Shown here: positions 9,746 through 17,698 of the stretch, piece by piece
Layout: every line of letters starts with the position of its first letter
Position numbering within the stretch: the first letter of the stretch is position 1
NCBI RefSeq assembly: GCF_050271975.1
Contig: NZ_CP189850.1
Location: 1,364,001-1,428,000 of the forward strand
From: Litorimonas sp947503715
GTDB taxonomy: Bacteria; Pseudomonadota; Alphaproteobacteria; Caulobacterales; Maricaulaceae
DNA: 64,000 nucleotides
Direction: 5' to 3'
Notes under the pieces: model-generated
Seen by the model: only the letters and a program-made list of their open reading frames with translations
The model's database searches: none
What the model was told of the DNA's origin: nothing
Made by a program: the position numbers and the translations under genes

Positions 9746-12004
9746 TCACCTCCCAATTCCTCGTGTCCGTCCTGTCTCCCAATCAATACTGCCGCCACTA
9801 AGCACTCTGCCTTTGATACGATTGCCCCATTTCTGCGCATGTGCGCTCTCCCATGGCACGAGGTAGAAAGCCCGCTGCGTTTCAATCATCGCGTGGGGGC
9901 CGTGTGGGAGTTCATATTTCTGCGCAACCGTACCTTCAATCAGCCGTCCCGTCTGCGCAGCAACATGGGCCTTATCTGTGATGCTCTCCAGCTTCTCGGT
10001 TGCGGCGTCGAACCCTTCCGTCTCTAAGGCTTTCAGATAACCTCGCTTATAGATGATGGAAGCCTTTTGTTCGTCTTGGCGTAGCTCCGCATAGCCACGC
10101 TCAATGAGCCATGTGCGTCGCTGCTGGAAAGCCGTGTCCAGCTCTTTCGCGAATGCGCTGGATTTTGAACTCATTCCTCCTAGCCCGCTTCTGCCCCAAC
10201 TTACTTGTGAACGGTCAAGCCAAGTCGCACCGGGACTCGCGAGCTGTGCCTCTAAGTCTTGAACGGATAACAGCTTCACGCCTGACGCGCGGCCTTGCTT
10301 CATATCGAGTGCGATTGCCTTTTCTTCAAAGTCTTCTGGCACATGCCATTCATTGGGGTCGCCGTCCTTATCCTTGCTCACGACTTGCACTACGCCCGCC
10401 TTAACTAGCGTTGCTAGCCGCAATCTATGCGCCCGCATATGGGCTGCGCCTCTGCTGCCGCTCCCGTCCATCCAATCGTCTGGCCCGCTGGTCGCTATCG
10501 CGTAATTCCCGATAAGCCCGTTACGTGGCTTGCCGTGATAATCTTTGCCCGTTGCAATGGCTTGGATGTTCCGATCAACTTTGCGCAGGCTGGGCGGTGA
10601 GACTTCGATAATCGAGCCGACCTTAGCTGCTTCGCCTGCTCGCGTGTCCATGCTCGTTTCAACCGTGCTGACATAGCCGTCACTGCCGTCGATGATGAAC
10701 CTGACTCTACCGCCGCCATTTTGGCTTGCGTCCATGCCTTCATCATAGCCATGAGTTTTCGCGATTACGCGCCCAATGACGCGGTGGGTTGAAAGGCCTC
10801 CGTCATAGCTCTGGCGGCCATCATGTAGGCGAACAGGTCTTTTGATGTTTGCCCTCTTCATCGCCGCGTGAATATCTTTGTTGAGCTGCTCGCGCCGCTC
10901 TATCTGTCCGAGGGTCTTGAGTGCATCGTTTTCGATATGCCAGCGGCCAGACTCAATTTGCGTTGCAAGGCCCATAGACTTCAAATGTCTCATACGCCCA
11001 ATCAGGATATGTCTGTTCATAGATGAGTTAGCGGCGAAGGTGGCTACGGCTGACCCTGCGCGTAAGTCGATTGTGTTGGTCAGTTTGTCCATACCGTCCG
11101 CGATATGCTTATCTGCTTGCGTCACGCGCATAGCTTTCATCTCACGTTTCATCTCTTGCTGGATTGCAAGCTCGGACTTCCAGCCAAGCTCTCGGGTCAG
11201 TTCTTCCTCCAGCCGTCCGCGTATGCCGCGCGAGATATACTCGCCCGCAATGTTCAATCCTTTGCCGTCATGGGTCACGCCCCGCGCGATGATATGCGTG
11301 TGCGGATGGGCGGTGTCGAAATGGTCAACCGCCACCCAATCGAGCCGCGTGCCCAAGTCCTCTTCCATCTGCGCCATGAGCGCCCGTGTTGTGTCTTTCA
11401 GGTTCGGTGTGCCGTCGCGATTCACGCGGGCCAGCTCCGCCCCATCTTCGGGCGAGATCATTATCCGAAACTGATGCGGGTCGCCGCGTCCGTCGAAGCT
11501 CTCTTGGGAGCGAGCGACAAAATCCCGTCCGTCAATCTCAACGCCTTCGTCTGGGCCGTAGAGCTGGCCGCGCGTTGGAGTCAGTTCCGCCGAGCCGTCC
11601 AGCCTCTCGGCTCGCTCCACACCTACGCCTTCGCGCTGGAGGTAAGCCAAGTGTCCGCGAGAGACAGACGACTTCGCATTGCGCAGCTTAACCACGCGCA
11701 CTTTTACAATGGCCCTGCGGGCGCGGTAGCGGTCTCCCGTGGCGCGGTGGATGCGCCAACCTTGCTTTGGCCCGATACCGCGCTCCAAAGCGGCACGACC
11801 TCGACCTCGCGCGTTGAAGCGACCCGTGCGCGGTTTGGATGGAACGGTCAGCGTGCGCCGCCCTGAAACGGCCTTACCTCTCACGAGCGCAATGCGGGCC
11901 TCTTGGAAAAACCCCTTGTAGTTTGCTGGGATATTGACCTCGGCGGAACGGCTAGATGTTTTGCGAGCTTTGGCTCTTAAGCGGAAATCATCTTCATCTG
12001 ACAT
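9746..12004 (-). CDS. VirD2-type relaxase/mobilization nuclease (DUF3363 type)
   Basis: This is a relaxase that would nick the element at oriT and pilot single-stranded DNA during conjugative transfer. Counting from the ATG at 12004, the metal-binding three-histidine motif HFDTAHPHTH starts at residue 228. A Tyr in SRGHLAYLQREG, near residue 121, fits the catalytic tyrosine position of the RP4 TraI/VirD2 fold. The C-terminal half resembles the DUF3363 region usually fused to such relaxases. An upstream TTG at 12022 is possible but adds only six residues. There is no primase, TraG/VirD4 or Mpf gene nearby, so mobilization would depend on a resident conjugative system. The gene is clearly more GC-rich than the druH-druE pair downstream, which argues for a different origin inside the same element. 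Confidence 0.85.
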   Translation of the reverse strand: MSDEDDFRLRAKARKTSSRSAEVNIPANYKGFFQEARIALVRGKAVSGRRTLTVPSKPRTGRFNARGRGRAALERGIGPKQGWRIHRATGDRYRARRAIVKVRVVKLRNAKSSVSRGHLAYLQREGVGVERAERLDGSAELTPTRGQLYGPDEGVEIDGRDFVARSQESFDGRGDPHQFRIMISPEDGAELARVNRDGTPNLKDTTRALMAQMEEDLGTRLDWVAVDHFDTAHPHTHIIARGVTHDGKGLNIAGEYISRGIRGRLEEELTRELGWKSELAIQQEMKREMKAMRVTQADKHIADGMDKLTNTIDLRAGSAVATFAANSSMNRHILIGRMRHLKSMGLATQIESGRWHIENDALKTLGQIERREQLNKDIHAAMKRANIKRPVRLHDGRQSYDGGLSTHRVIGRVIAKTHGYDEGMDASQNGGGRVRFIIDGSDGYVSTVETSMDTRAGEAAKVGSIIEVSPPSLRKVDRNIQAIATGKDYHGKPRNGLIGNYAIATSGPDDWMDGSGSRGAAHMRAHRLRLATLVKAGVVQVVSKDKDGDPNEWHVPEDFEEKAIALDMKQGRASGVKLLSVQDLEAQLASPGATWLDRSQVSWGRSGLGGMSSKSSAFAKELDTAFQQRRTWLIERGYAELRQDEQKASIIYKRGYLKALETEGFDAATEKLESITDKAHVAAQTGRLIEGTVAQKYELPHGPHAMIETQRAFYLVPWESAHAQKWGNRIKGRVLSGGSIDWETGRTRGIGR

Positions 12005-12164
12005 TCGCCCATAATCGGGCAAATAGGGCGCGTTTGTCTCGAAGTAAGCCGATTGGAAATTGCAGGGGAACGGGAATTTCTAGGTATTTGCGGGATAGGG
12101 GCACTTTGGTGGCACCGCGCATGAGTTACTGAAAAAGTAACACCCCAACTCGCGTAGCAAAAAC

Positions 12165-12223
12165 AGAGCTTTAGCGTCGAAGTGCCCCCAAAGGGGCGGC
12201 TCGCTTTATCTTGCTAAAGCTCT
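12165..12223. repeat. 11-bp perfect inverted repeat
   Basis: AGAGCTTTAGC at 12165-12175 pairs with GCTAAAGCTCT at 12213-12223. The right arm is followed by a T-rich run (TTTTCTTT), so on the plus strand this could act as an intrinsic terminator as well as part of an oriT. The loop contains the smaller GCCCC/GGGGC hairpin. Confidence 0.75.
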
Positions 12224-12290
12224 TTTCTTTTCTAAACTCTCCTCAAGTGCCCAACCCATCTAATTAATTACGCTCTCTCAAAATAGTGCT

Positions 12291-12360
12291 GTCCAACGCG
12301 CCTGCTGGAGCCGCCCACACGAGCGGAGGCAGGTGCGTTGGACTCGCCGCAAAGCGGCGA
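12291..12360. repeat. 15-bp inverted repeat followed by a 7-bp hairpin
   Basis: GTCCAACGCGCCTGC at 12291-12305 pairs with GCAGGTGCGTTGGAC at 12329-12343 with one G·T wobble. Immediately after comes TCGCCGC-AAA-GCGGCGA at 12344-12360. The first stem is long enough to be a strong cruciform or a protein recognition site in single-stranded form, as expected for a relaxase target. Confidence 0.75.
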
Positions 12361-12431
12361 AAGGTGTCCTGTCTGAAAAATCAGATTAAGAACGATTGGA
12401 AATTTTTGAATATATATGCAAAGCTTACAAA

Positions 12432-12944
12432 ATGACAGAACAACCGAGGATAAAAATACCAAGGGTGATTGCCTCCCTTGTCGTAGGTGCCTTTATTGGT
12501 GCCTCTATAGCCTGTATCCAGTACATGATTGGAGTGTATCAAGTTAACGGTGCTGAATATTTTCGGGAGTATATTCTATCCAATGCATTCGGAGTTTTCG
12601 TAGTTGCATTTATAGTATGGTTGTGTGGAATTTGCTTTTTTGGTGGCCCTGTTTGGTTCTTATTGCATAAGAAAAAAAGAACGCATTTGGTACACGCTGC
12701 ATTTGCGGGTTTCGTTATTCCGTTTCTTATAATTCTCGCTATGCAAACAAGTTTTTTTACTGGCAGTAGTGGTTTTACCTCTTACTATGCGAACGGTGGA
12801 GATCAGGTAATCGCTGGTCGTTTAACACCCTTCGGGTGGAAGATGGCTTTTGTTATGGCCTTTGAATACGCCTGTATCGGTGCTGTAATTTCATCCATCA
12901 TTTGGTTTATAAACTACAAAACTCGGAAAATTTTGCTGGCTTAA
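12432..12944 (+). CDS. Small multi-pass membrane protein of unknown function, element cargo
   Basis: This 170-aa protein has four hydrophobic stretches: VIASLVVGAFIGASIACI near the N-terminus, then FGVFVVAFIVWLCGICFF, FAGFVIPFLIILAM, and a last one ending IGAVISSIIWFI. Basic clusters between and after them (HKKKRTH, NYKTRK) suggest cytosolic loops. No family was recognised. The reading frame extends 12 codons upstream to a TTG at 12396, but the ATG at 12432 is the more natural start; neither has a strong ribosome-binding site. The gene is AT-rich and sits alone between the oriT-like region and the 71-aa gene. A role in defence, entry exclusion or element maintenance is possible but nothing in the sequence decides it. 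Confidence 0.6.
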   Translation: MTEQPRIKIPRVIASLVVGAFIGASIACIQYMIGVYQVNGAEYFREYILSNAFGVFVVAFIVWLCGICFFGGPVWFLLHKKKRTHLVHAAFAGFVIPFLIILAMQTSFFTGSSGFTSYYANGGDQVIAGRLTPFGWKMAFVMAFEYACIGAVISSIIWFINYKTRKILLA

Positions 12945-13071
12945 TTTCCGCTATCACGATTATAAGTAGGGCGATAATAATCTGTATCAGATAACTATTT
13001 TACTCTTCACCTCCCAATTTATAATCGCTTTTCCTCAACAAAATTTTCTCCGAACATGATAGTTTTGAGGT

Positions 13072-13287
13072 ATGAATAAAGGCTCATACACAGCAATTGA
13101 CGATGTAGCAGAAGCGGCATCTCGCGCTGACATTAAACGCGGTATGACTATCGCGGCGCAACTTGTTCAGCGATATGGCCCAAAATACTGGCCCGTTTTA
13201 GAACGTCTTAAACAAGAATATGATGCGCTAGATGATCGCGAAGCCTTGCTTACCTTGCTCCTGTCGGACGCGGACAAAGCTGCATAG
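13072..13287 (+). CDS. Small soluble protein of unknown function
   Basis: This 71-aa acidic-to-neutral protein is predicted to be largely helical, with no cysteines and no membrane segment. It begins with an ATG and ends 10 bp short of the convergent integrase gene. The central part (AAQLVQRYGPKYWPVLERLKQEYD) has the character of a small helical adaptor or regulatory protein, but no DNA-binding motif is evident. Its base composition fits real coding sequence and no better frame overlaps it. Position next to the integrase is where excision factors or small element-control proteins often sit; calling it one would be a guess. Confidence 0.5.
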   Translation: MNKGSYTAIDDVAEAASRADIKRGMTIAAQLVQRYGPKYWPVLERLKQEYDALDDREALLTLLLSDADKAA

Positions 13288-13297
13288 ACCGATAAAT

Positions 13298-14674
13298 TCA
13301 GCCCTTAAACGGATAGCTTTGCAATAGCGCGTCGCTGACCGGATGCGCTATCTTCAAAAGCTCGTCTCGGCGATAGGCAAGCGAGCCTCCATCCCCATAT
13401 TCAGGGCGCGGATTGCGGTGGCCCATTAATGTGCAGCGCAATCCAAAGTCCAATCCTGCTTCCAACATTCGGTTCTCAAAGCTGTGCCTAAAGCTGTAGA
13501 TACGGTGCTGCTTCGTTGGGAATAGCCCTCTCGCTTTGAACGCCTTGGTGAGTGACGCGCTCAACAAGTAGCTTCTATCTCGATAGTGCGGGAACCCGTT
13601 CGGAGCTTGCCGCATAGCCTCCAGCGCTACTCCGACAAGTGGAATATCCCGAACGGATGCGCCTGATTTTAACTCTCTATCTTTCGTTGGTCGAATGCGG
13701 ATATGCGGAACCTCGGCGTCCAGCCGTATGTTCTCCGTCGTGATATTGGCCAGCTCACTCGGCCTGCATCCCGTCTCTATAAGTGCCATACAAAGGAGTG
13801 CGCCTTGTCGATTAAGGCCTTCAAAAACATCTGGCGCGAGTATGCGTGACCTGACCCAATCATCTTTAAACGGCATGACCTTTGTTAAAATTTTGTCTTT
13901 AAACCGCATATTGCGGAACGGATTTTCTCGCTCTTCTTCACCTATATGCTCAAAGTATCGGCGGTAGAGTTTACGCAAACTGCCCAAGTCTTTGTTACCG
14001 CTGCTGCCGCTCATAGGCTTTGCGCCGTCTTTCGGGTGGATGCGCTCATGCCAAAATTTGCGCACGGCGTGGGCGTGTTCGCGGGTGATGTCTCGCATAT
14101 CTATATCGCCGTTTATGTTGACGAAATTCGCGACGGCGCGGCGTTTGATTTTAGAAAAGTTGTTAACTTGTTCGGGTGATTTACTTGCGAGTTCGTCGGC
14201 GACGATCTCGGATAAGTATAATTCCATGGCCTGTGTGATTGTCGCTGATGGTGTCTTCGCAACACCAAGCAGGGCGTCTGCATCCTGCTCTTCCTTGGGG
14301 TGCGGAGCCTCCTTTAACGGCCCCAAGGCTTGTAACCGGTGCAATAAATCCGTGACCGTATCTCGTGAAATTAGGCTATCCATCGGCTCATAGTTGAACC
14401 CTAGCGAGCGGGCATAATGGCTCACGTCACGGTAGCTAACTTCTCTTGGCGTAGAACGAAAACGGCTCGGCGCGACCTCGCTCCAGCGTTGCTCGTCTGC
14501 ATCCGCGCATATGTCTCTCCGCTGGCGAGCAACCTTGCGGCTATCGGTATCGAGGGAACGGTATATCAATGTGCGGTCATCTATATGGCTGACCGCCTTG
14601 GGTACACGCCGCACATAATGCCATATATCACCCCGTAACCGTAGGTATTGGTCGGGCCGTCTAATCGCTTTCAT
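13298..14674 (-). CDS. int: Tyrosine site-specific integrase
   Basis: This 458-aa tyrosine recombinase would integrate and excise the element at tRNA-Thr. The N-terminal stretch LRGDIWHYVRRVP is the arm-binding start typical of the alphaproteobacterial integrases labelled DUF6538. A core-binding SAM-like region follows. Catalytic residues can be placed: Arg304 (TGCRPSELAN), Lys331 (PTKDRE), the RH pair at 396-397 (SFRHSFENR), His419 (LMGHRNP) and a probable nucleophile Tyr426 (RPEYGDGG). The gene starts about 130 bp from the tRNA-borne att site and reads away from the tRNA, the usual arrangement. All catalytic positions are present, so it is probably active, unlike the related fragment at 1-72. 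Confidence 0.93.
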   Translation of the reverse strand: MKAIRRPDQYLRLRGDIWHYVRRVPKAVSHIDDRTLIYRSLDTDSRKVARQRRDICADADEQRWSEVAPSRFRSTPREVSYRDVSHYARSLGFNYEPMDSLISRDTVTDLLHRLQALGPLKEAPHPKEEQDADALLGVAKTPSATITQAMELYLSEIVADELASKSPEQVNNFSKIKRRAVANFVNINGDIDMRDITREHAHAVRKFWHERIHPKDGAKPMSGSSGNKDLGSLRKLYRRYFEHIGEEERENPFRNMRFKDKILTKVMPFKDDWVRSRILAPDVFEGLNRQGALLCMALIETGCRPSELANITTENIRLDAEVPHIRIRPTKDRELKSGASVRDIPLVGVALEAMRQAPNGFPHYRDRSYLLSASLTKAFKARGLFPTKQHRIYSFRHSFENRMLEAGLDFGLRCTLMGHRNPRPEYGDGGSLAYRRDELLKIAHPVSDALLQSYPFKG

Positions 14675-14696
14675 CCTGCCATCTCCTGTGCAGCCT

Positions 14697-14722
14697 TTTG
14701 TAAGGCAAGAAGTGAGGCAAAT
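14697..14722. repeat. Integrase arm-type repeats near the int start
   Basis: TTTGTAAGGCAAGA (14697-14710) and AAGTGAGGCAAAT (14710-14722) match the pair at 255-268 and 279-293 at the far end of the element. Shared core: GTRAGGCAA. They lie between the integrase start and the att core, so binding there could also repress int. Their function is inferred. Confidence 0.5.
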
Positions 14723-14804
14723 CGCGTGAGTTACCGTGTGGAAAGTACAGGAAAGAGGGATTTTCCGAGACTTTTCAGAGGCTTACGCAACTTGCTATGA
14801 TAGG

Positions 14805-14824
14805 AAAATGGTGCCCCCACACGG
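14805..14824. other. tRNA-proximal att site (20-bp direct repeat)
   Basis: AAAATGGTGCCCCCACACGG is identical to 177-196. Sixteen of its twenty bases are the 3' end of tRNA-Thr including the encoded CCA, so integration regenerates an intact tRNA. Confidence 0.88.
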
Positions 14825-14884
14825 ACTCGAACCGCGGACCCCCTGATTACAAATCAGGTGCTCTACCAGCTGAGCTATAGGGGC
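14809..14884 (-). tRNA. tRNA-Thr (UGU anticodon)
   Basis: The minus strand folds into a full cloverleaf. The acceptor GCCCCTA pairs with TGGGGGC, the D arm is GCTCAGCTGGTAGAGC, the anticodon loop TTTGTAA (anticodon TGT) is closed by CCTGA/TCAGG, the T arm contains TTCGAGT, the discriminator is A, and CCA is encoded. It is the integration target of the adjoining element and remains complete. Confidence 0.95.
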
Positions 14885-15025
14885 ACTTATCTGGTGTGGC
14901 GCGGCGTTTAGCGTTGGATTGGCAGTCTTGCAAGCGGCTTATGTGTCTGTTCTGCATTTTTTTCTACGTCATCACAGACGGCAATTCCGCTTGAATACAG
15001 GTGAGGGGGCGATAGAAGGCGCGCT

Positions 15026-16747
15026 ATGACCGAACGTATCCTGATCACATCCGCGCTTCCCTATATAAACGGGGTCAAACATCTCGGTAATTTAGCGGGG
15101 TCGATGCTGCCCGCCGATGTTTACGCGCGAGCGATGCGCTTGCTGGGGCACGACGTCCTTTATATTTGTGCAACCGATGAACACGGGACGCCTGCAGAAT
15201 TGGCCGCTGCGGAAGCCGGGCAATCTGTATCCGCCTATTGCGATGCTATGCATTCAGCACAAGCAGAAGCCGGGGAGAGCTTCAAACTGAGCTATGATTA
15301 TTTCGGACGGTCCTCTTCGGAGAGCACGCGGAGACTAACACAGAATTTTGCGCTGGCCTTGGAGGCGAATGGTTTCATTGAGGAACGGACGTCTAAACAG
15401 GTCTATTCCGTGGCGGATGGGCGATATCTTCCAGATCGCTATGTCGAGGGCACCTGTCCGAATTGTGCTTTCGAGGCGGCGCGCGGAGATCAATGCGATA
15501 ATTGCGGAAAGCTGCTCGACCCCGTCGATCTTATCAATCCTTACAGCGCTGTTTCCGGAAGTCACGATGTAGAAATTCGCGATACAAACCATCTCTACCT
15601 GAAACAGGCCGATATGAGCGGACGTCTGCGGGATTGGGTTGAAAGTCACACGTCGGATTGGCCGGTACTAACGACATCAATCGCGATGAAATGGCTGGAT
15701 GAAGGCTTGCGAGACCGTTCCATCACACGTGATTTAGAGTGGGGTATTCCTGTGCTTAACGCTGACGGAGAGGTGCGTGAGGGTTTTGAGGGCAAGGTCT
15801 TCTATGTCTGGTTTGATGCGCCGATTGCCTATATCGGCGCGACCCAAGATTGGGCCGTAAAGACGGGCGGAGATTGGGAGAAGTTTTGGCGTACCGATAA
15901 GGGCGCAGACGCAACGCGCTACGTACAATTTATGGGGAAGGATAATGTTGCCTTTCACACATTGTCCTTCCCGACGACGATCATGGGCTCAGGTCAGCCA
16001 TGGAAATTAGTCGATGAGTTAAAAGCTTTTAACTGGGTTACTTGGTATGGCGGTAAGTTTTCGACATCCGGCAAGCGTGGCGTTTTCATGGACCAAGCGA
16101 TTGACATTGCGCCCTCCGATTATTGGCGCTGGCATCTTATGGCAAATGCGCCGGAAGGGTCGGACGCCGCCTTCACATGGGAAGAGTTTCAGGCGAGTGT
16201 AAACTCTGACCTCGCAAATGTGCTTGGCAATTTCGTGAACCGGATTACTAAATATTGTGCCGGAAAGTTTGACGGCAAAGTCCCCGAGGGCGGTTCCAAG
16301 ACGGATGCCGAGGCGTGGATCGAAAAAGAGCTGTCAGAGCGCTTACCGCGTCTTGTCGAATTTTATGAAGCGCGAGAGTTTCGAAAAGCCATGGCTGATA
16401 CACGGGCAATCTGGGCTGCTGGCAATGAATATCTGACACAGGCGGCACCCTGGACACACTACAAGACGGATATTGACCAAGCCGCCATCGGCGTGCGCTA
16501 CGGCCTGAATCTTGTCGCGCTTTTCGGCATTTTGGCACAACCGATCATTCCGGATACAGCGGAGAAAATATTGGCCGCAATCAATATTCCTTCTGATAAG
16601 CGAAGTTGGAAATTTGGTGAGGTCCAAGATTTATTAAACGCCTTGCCAATTGGGCATGATATTTCTGCGCCTGATGTTCTCTTTTCGAAGATCGAAGATG
16701 ACGATGTCGACACATGGACTGAGCACTTCGGCGGTCAGCCAACGTAA
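15026..16747 (+). CDS. metG: Methionyl-tRNA synthetase
   Basis: This class I aminoacyl-tRNA synthetase (573 aa) charges tRNA-Met with methionine. The HIGH-type signature appears as PYINGVKHLGN near residue 13. The KMSKS loop is the variant KFSTSGKRG. A zinc knuckle with two CxxC pairs (CPNC and CDNC) sits in the connective peptide near residues 145-162. The anticodon-binding helical domain fills the C-terminal third. There is no C-terminal tRNA-binding (OB-fold) domain, so this is a short form. It is the first backbone gene after the tRNA-Thr integration site and has its own upstream region of about 140 bp. Confidence 0.96.
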   Translation: MTERILITSALPYINGVKHLGNLAGSMLPADVYARAMRLLGHDVLYICATDEHGTPAELAAAEAGQSVSAYCDAMHSAQAEAGESFKLSYDYFGRSSSESTRRLTQNFALALEANGFIEERTSKQVYSVADGRYLPDRYVEGTCPNCAFEAARGDQCDNCGKLLDPVDLINPYSAVSGSHDVEIRDTNHLYLKQADMSGRLRDWVESHTSDWPVLTTSIAMKWLDEGLRDRSITRDLEWGIPVLNADGEVREGFEGKVFYVWFDAPIAYIGATQDWAVKTGGDWEKFWRTDKGADATRYVQFMGKDNVAFHTLSFPTTIMGSGQPWKLVDELKAFNWVTWYGGKFSTSGKRGVFMDQAIDIAPSDYWRWHLMANAPEGSDAAFTWEEFQASVNSDLANVLGNFVNRITKYCAGKFDGKVPEGGSKTDAEAWIEKELSERLPRLVEFYEAREFRKAMADTRAIWAAGNEYLTQAAPWTHYKTDIDQAAIGVRYGLNLVALFGILAQPIIPDTAEKILAAINIPSDKRSWKFGEVQDLLNALPIGHDISAPDVLFSKIEDDDVDTWTEHFGGQPT

Positions 16748-16764
16748 GAAGGGAAGGGGCCAAG

Positions 16765-17205
16765 ATGGGTTTTGGTGAAGCGGTCGCAAAGTTCTACACG
16801 GGCTATTTCAGATTCGAAGGTCGTGCATCAAGGTCTGAATATTGGTGGCCGTTTCTGATGCGGGCCGTTATTAATGTTGGGATGCTTGTCGCATTTATAG
16901 CGATGTTTGTCATGACAGGCGCGGGCGATGAACCGGAGGGCACGTTCTTAACCGGGTTTATAGGGCTCCTAATCGCCTACCTTCTTTTCAATCTCTTCAA
17001 CTTCATTCCAACCTTGGCCATATCGGTCCGTCGGTTTCATGATCTTGACCAGACAGGTTGGCTTGTGCTGGTTTTTGTTCTCATTAATGCATTTTTTATC
17101 GTAACCGTATTTGCTCAACTCATCTGGTACGCGTTACGCGGGACGGATGGTCCTAATCAGTACGGCCCTGATCCCCTTGGATTTAACCCGGAGTTATTTG
17201 GATAA
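16765..17205 (+). CDS. DUF805 membrane protein (first of a tandem pair)
   Basis: This 146-aa inner-membrane protein has the DUF805 hallmarks: an N-terminal GRASRSEYWWPFL motif and a C-terminal SVRRFHDLDQTGWLVL motif, followed by GPNQYGPDPLG. Three or four hydrophobic segments lie between them. The function of the family is unknown. The ATG has a good ribosome-binding site (GAAGGGG) and lies 17 bp after metG. Its stop codon overlaps the start of the next gene by one base (TAATG), so the two DUF805 proteins are made together and may pair. Their similarity suggests a local duplication that has diverged. Confidence 0.85.
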   Translation: MGFGEAVAKFYTGYFRFEGRASRSEYWWPFLMRAVINVGMLVAFIAMFVMTGAGDEPEGTFLTGFIGLLIAYLLFNLFNFIPTLAISVRRFHDLDQTGWLVLVFVLINAFFIVTVFAQLIWYALRGTDGPNQYGPDPLGFNPELFG

Positions 17206-17693
17206 TGCTCGATTTTGGTGAGGCCGTCAGGCGATATTATACGAATTACTTCAATCCGCAGGGACGTAGTCAGCGGTCTGCATATTGGTGGGTCTTTCTG
17301 TATCAGATCATTATATATACCGTCTTGGCTATTGTTTTTTTCATGGCAGATGGGGCGATGAATTTTTTGGACGTGATGGTCAGTGAAACGGACTCGGCTG
17401 AAGAAGTTGAAGCCGCTTTGGCAAGTCTAGGCGTGAGCGGTAAGGCCGCGATTTTCTTTATAATTATTTTCGCGGTCTCAAACTTCTTGCCGGACATCAT
17501 GCTGCAAATCCGACGGTTTCATGACTTAAATCAAACTGGATGGCTCGTGCTCGCCTTTAGGTTTGCAGGTCTTTTGCCATTGGTTGGATCATTTATAGGT
17601 TTAGCGAATCTTGTCTGGTTTTGCATTCCCGGTACGGTTGGAGGCAACAGGTATGGTCCTGATCCGCTGCGTCAAGAGACAGATATCTTCTGA
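17205..17693 (+). CDS. DUF805 membrane protein (second of a tandem pair)
   Basis: This 162-aa relative of the preceding protein carries the same markers: GRSQRSAYWWVFL at the start, QIRRFHDLNQTGWLVL near residue 105 and GGNRYGPDPLR at the end. A charged insertion in the middle (VSETDSAEEVEAALAS) distinguishes it from its neighbour and probably forms an external or cytosolic loop. The one-base stop/start overlap with the upstream gene points to coupled translation. It converges with the next gene, whose stop lies only a few bases away. The family function is unknown. Confidence 0.85.
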   Translation: MLDFGEAVRRYYTNYFNPQGRSQRSAYWWVFLYQIIIYTVLAIVFFMADGAMNFLDVMVSETDSAEEVEAALASLGVSGKAAIFFIIIFAVSNFLPDIMLQIRRFHDLNQTGWLVLAFRFAGLLPLVGSFIGLANLVWFCIPGTVGGNRYGPDPLRQETDIF

Positions 17694-17698
17694 TAGAG

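Larger units (their letters stand above)
12005..12431. other. Hairpin-rich intergenic region, candidate oriT
   Basis: This non-coding stretch beside the relaxase start holds at least five inverted repeats. They are GTTACT/AGTAAC at 12125-12141, an 11-bp pair at 12165-12175 and 12213-12223, GCCCC/GGGGC at 12184-12197 (inside the previous loop), a 15-bp pair at 12291-12305 and 12329-12343, and a 7-bp hairpin at 12344-12360. Origins of transfer for VirD2-type relaxases usually lie next to the relaxase gene and contain such repeats near the nick site. No nic sequence was recognised, so the oriT role is inference from position and structure. Some of these hairpins could instead serve as terminators or control sites for the flanking genes. 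Confidence 0.5.
177..14824. mobile_element. Integrative and mobilizable element in tRNA-Thr carrying a Druantia-like defence operon
   Basis: The boundaries are a 20-bp perfect direct repeat, AAAATGGTGCCCCCACACGG, at 177-196 and 14805-14824. The right copy overlaps the 3' end of tRNA-Thr, the classic target of tyrosine integrases, and leaves that tRNA complete. Inside are, from right to left, an integrase reading away from the tRNA, two small genes, a hairpin-rich oriT-like region, a VirD2-type relaxase, and a large helicase operon. There is no type IV secretion or coupling-protein gene, so it would need a helper for transfer (an IME rather than an ICE). Base use is mosaic: the relaxase is GC-rich, while the defence pair and the 12432-12944 gene are visibly AT-rich. 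This implies assembly from several sources. Confidence 0.85.

Noticed and set aside
11105..11866. 253-aa open frame opposite the relaxase gene
   Set aside because: It lies wholly inside the relaxase on the other strand, has no recognisable motif and reads as a GC-driven shadow frame.
177..14824. Prophage
   Set aside because: No capsid, terminase, tail or lysis genes; the relaxase points to conjugative mobilization.
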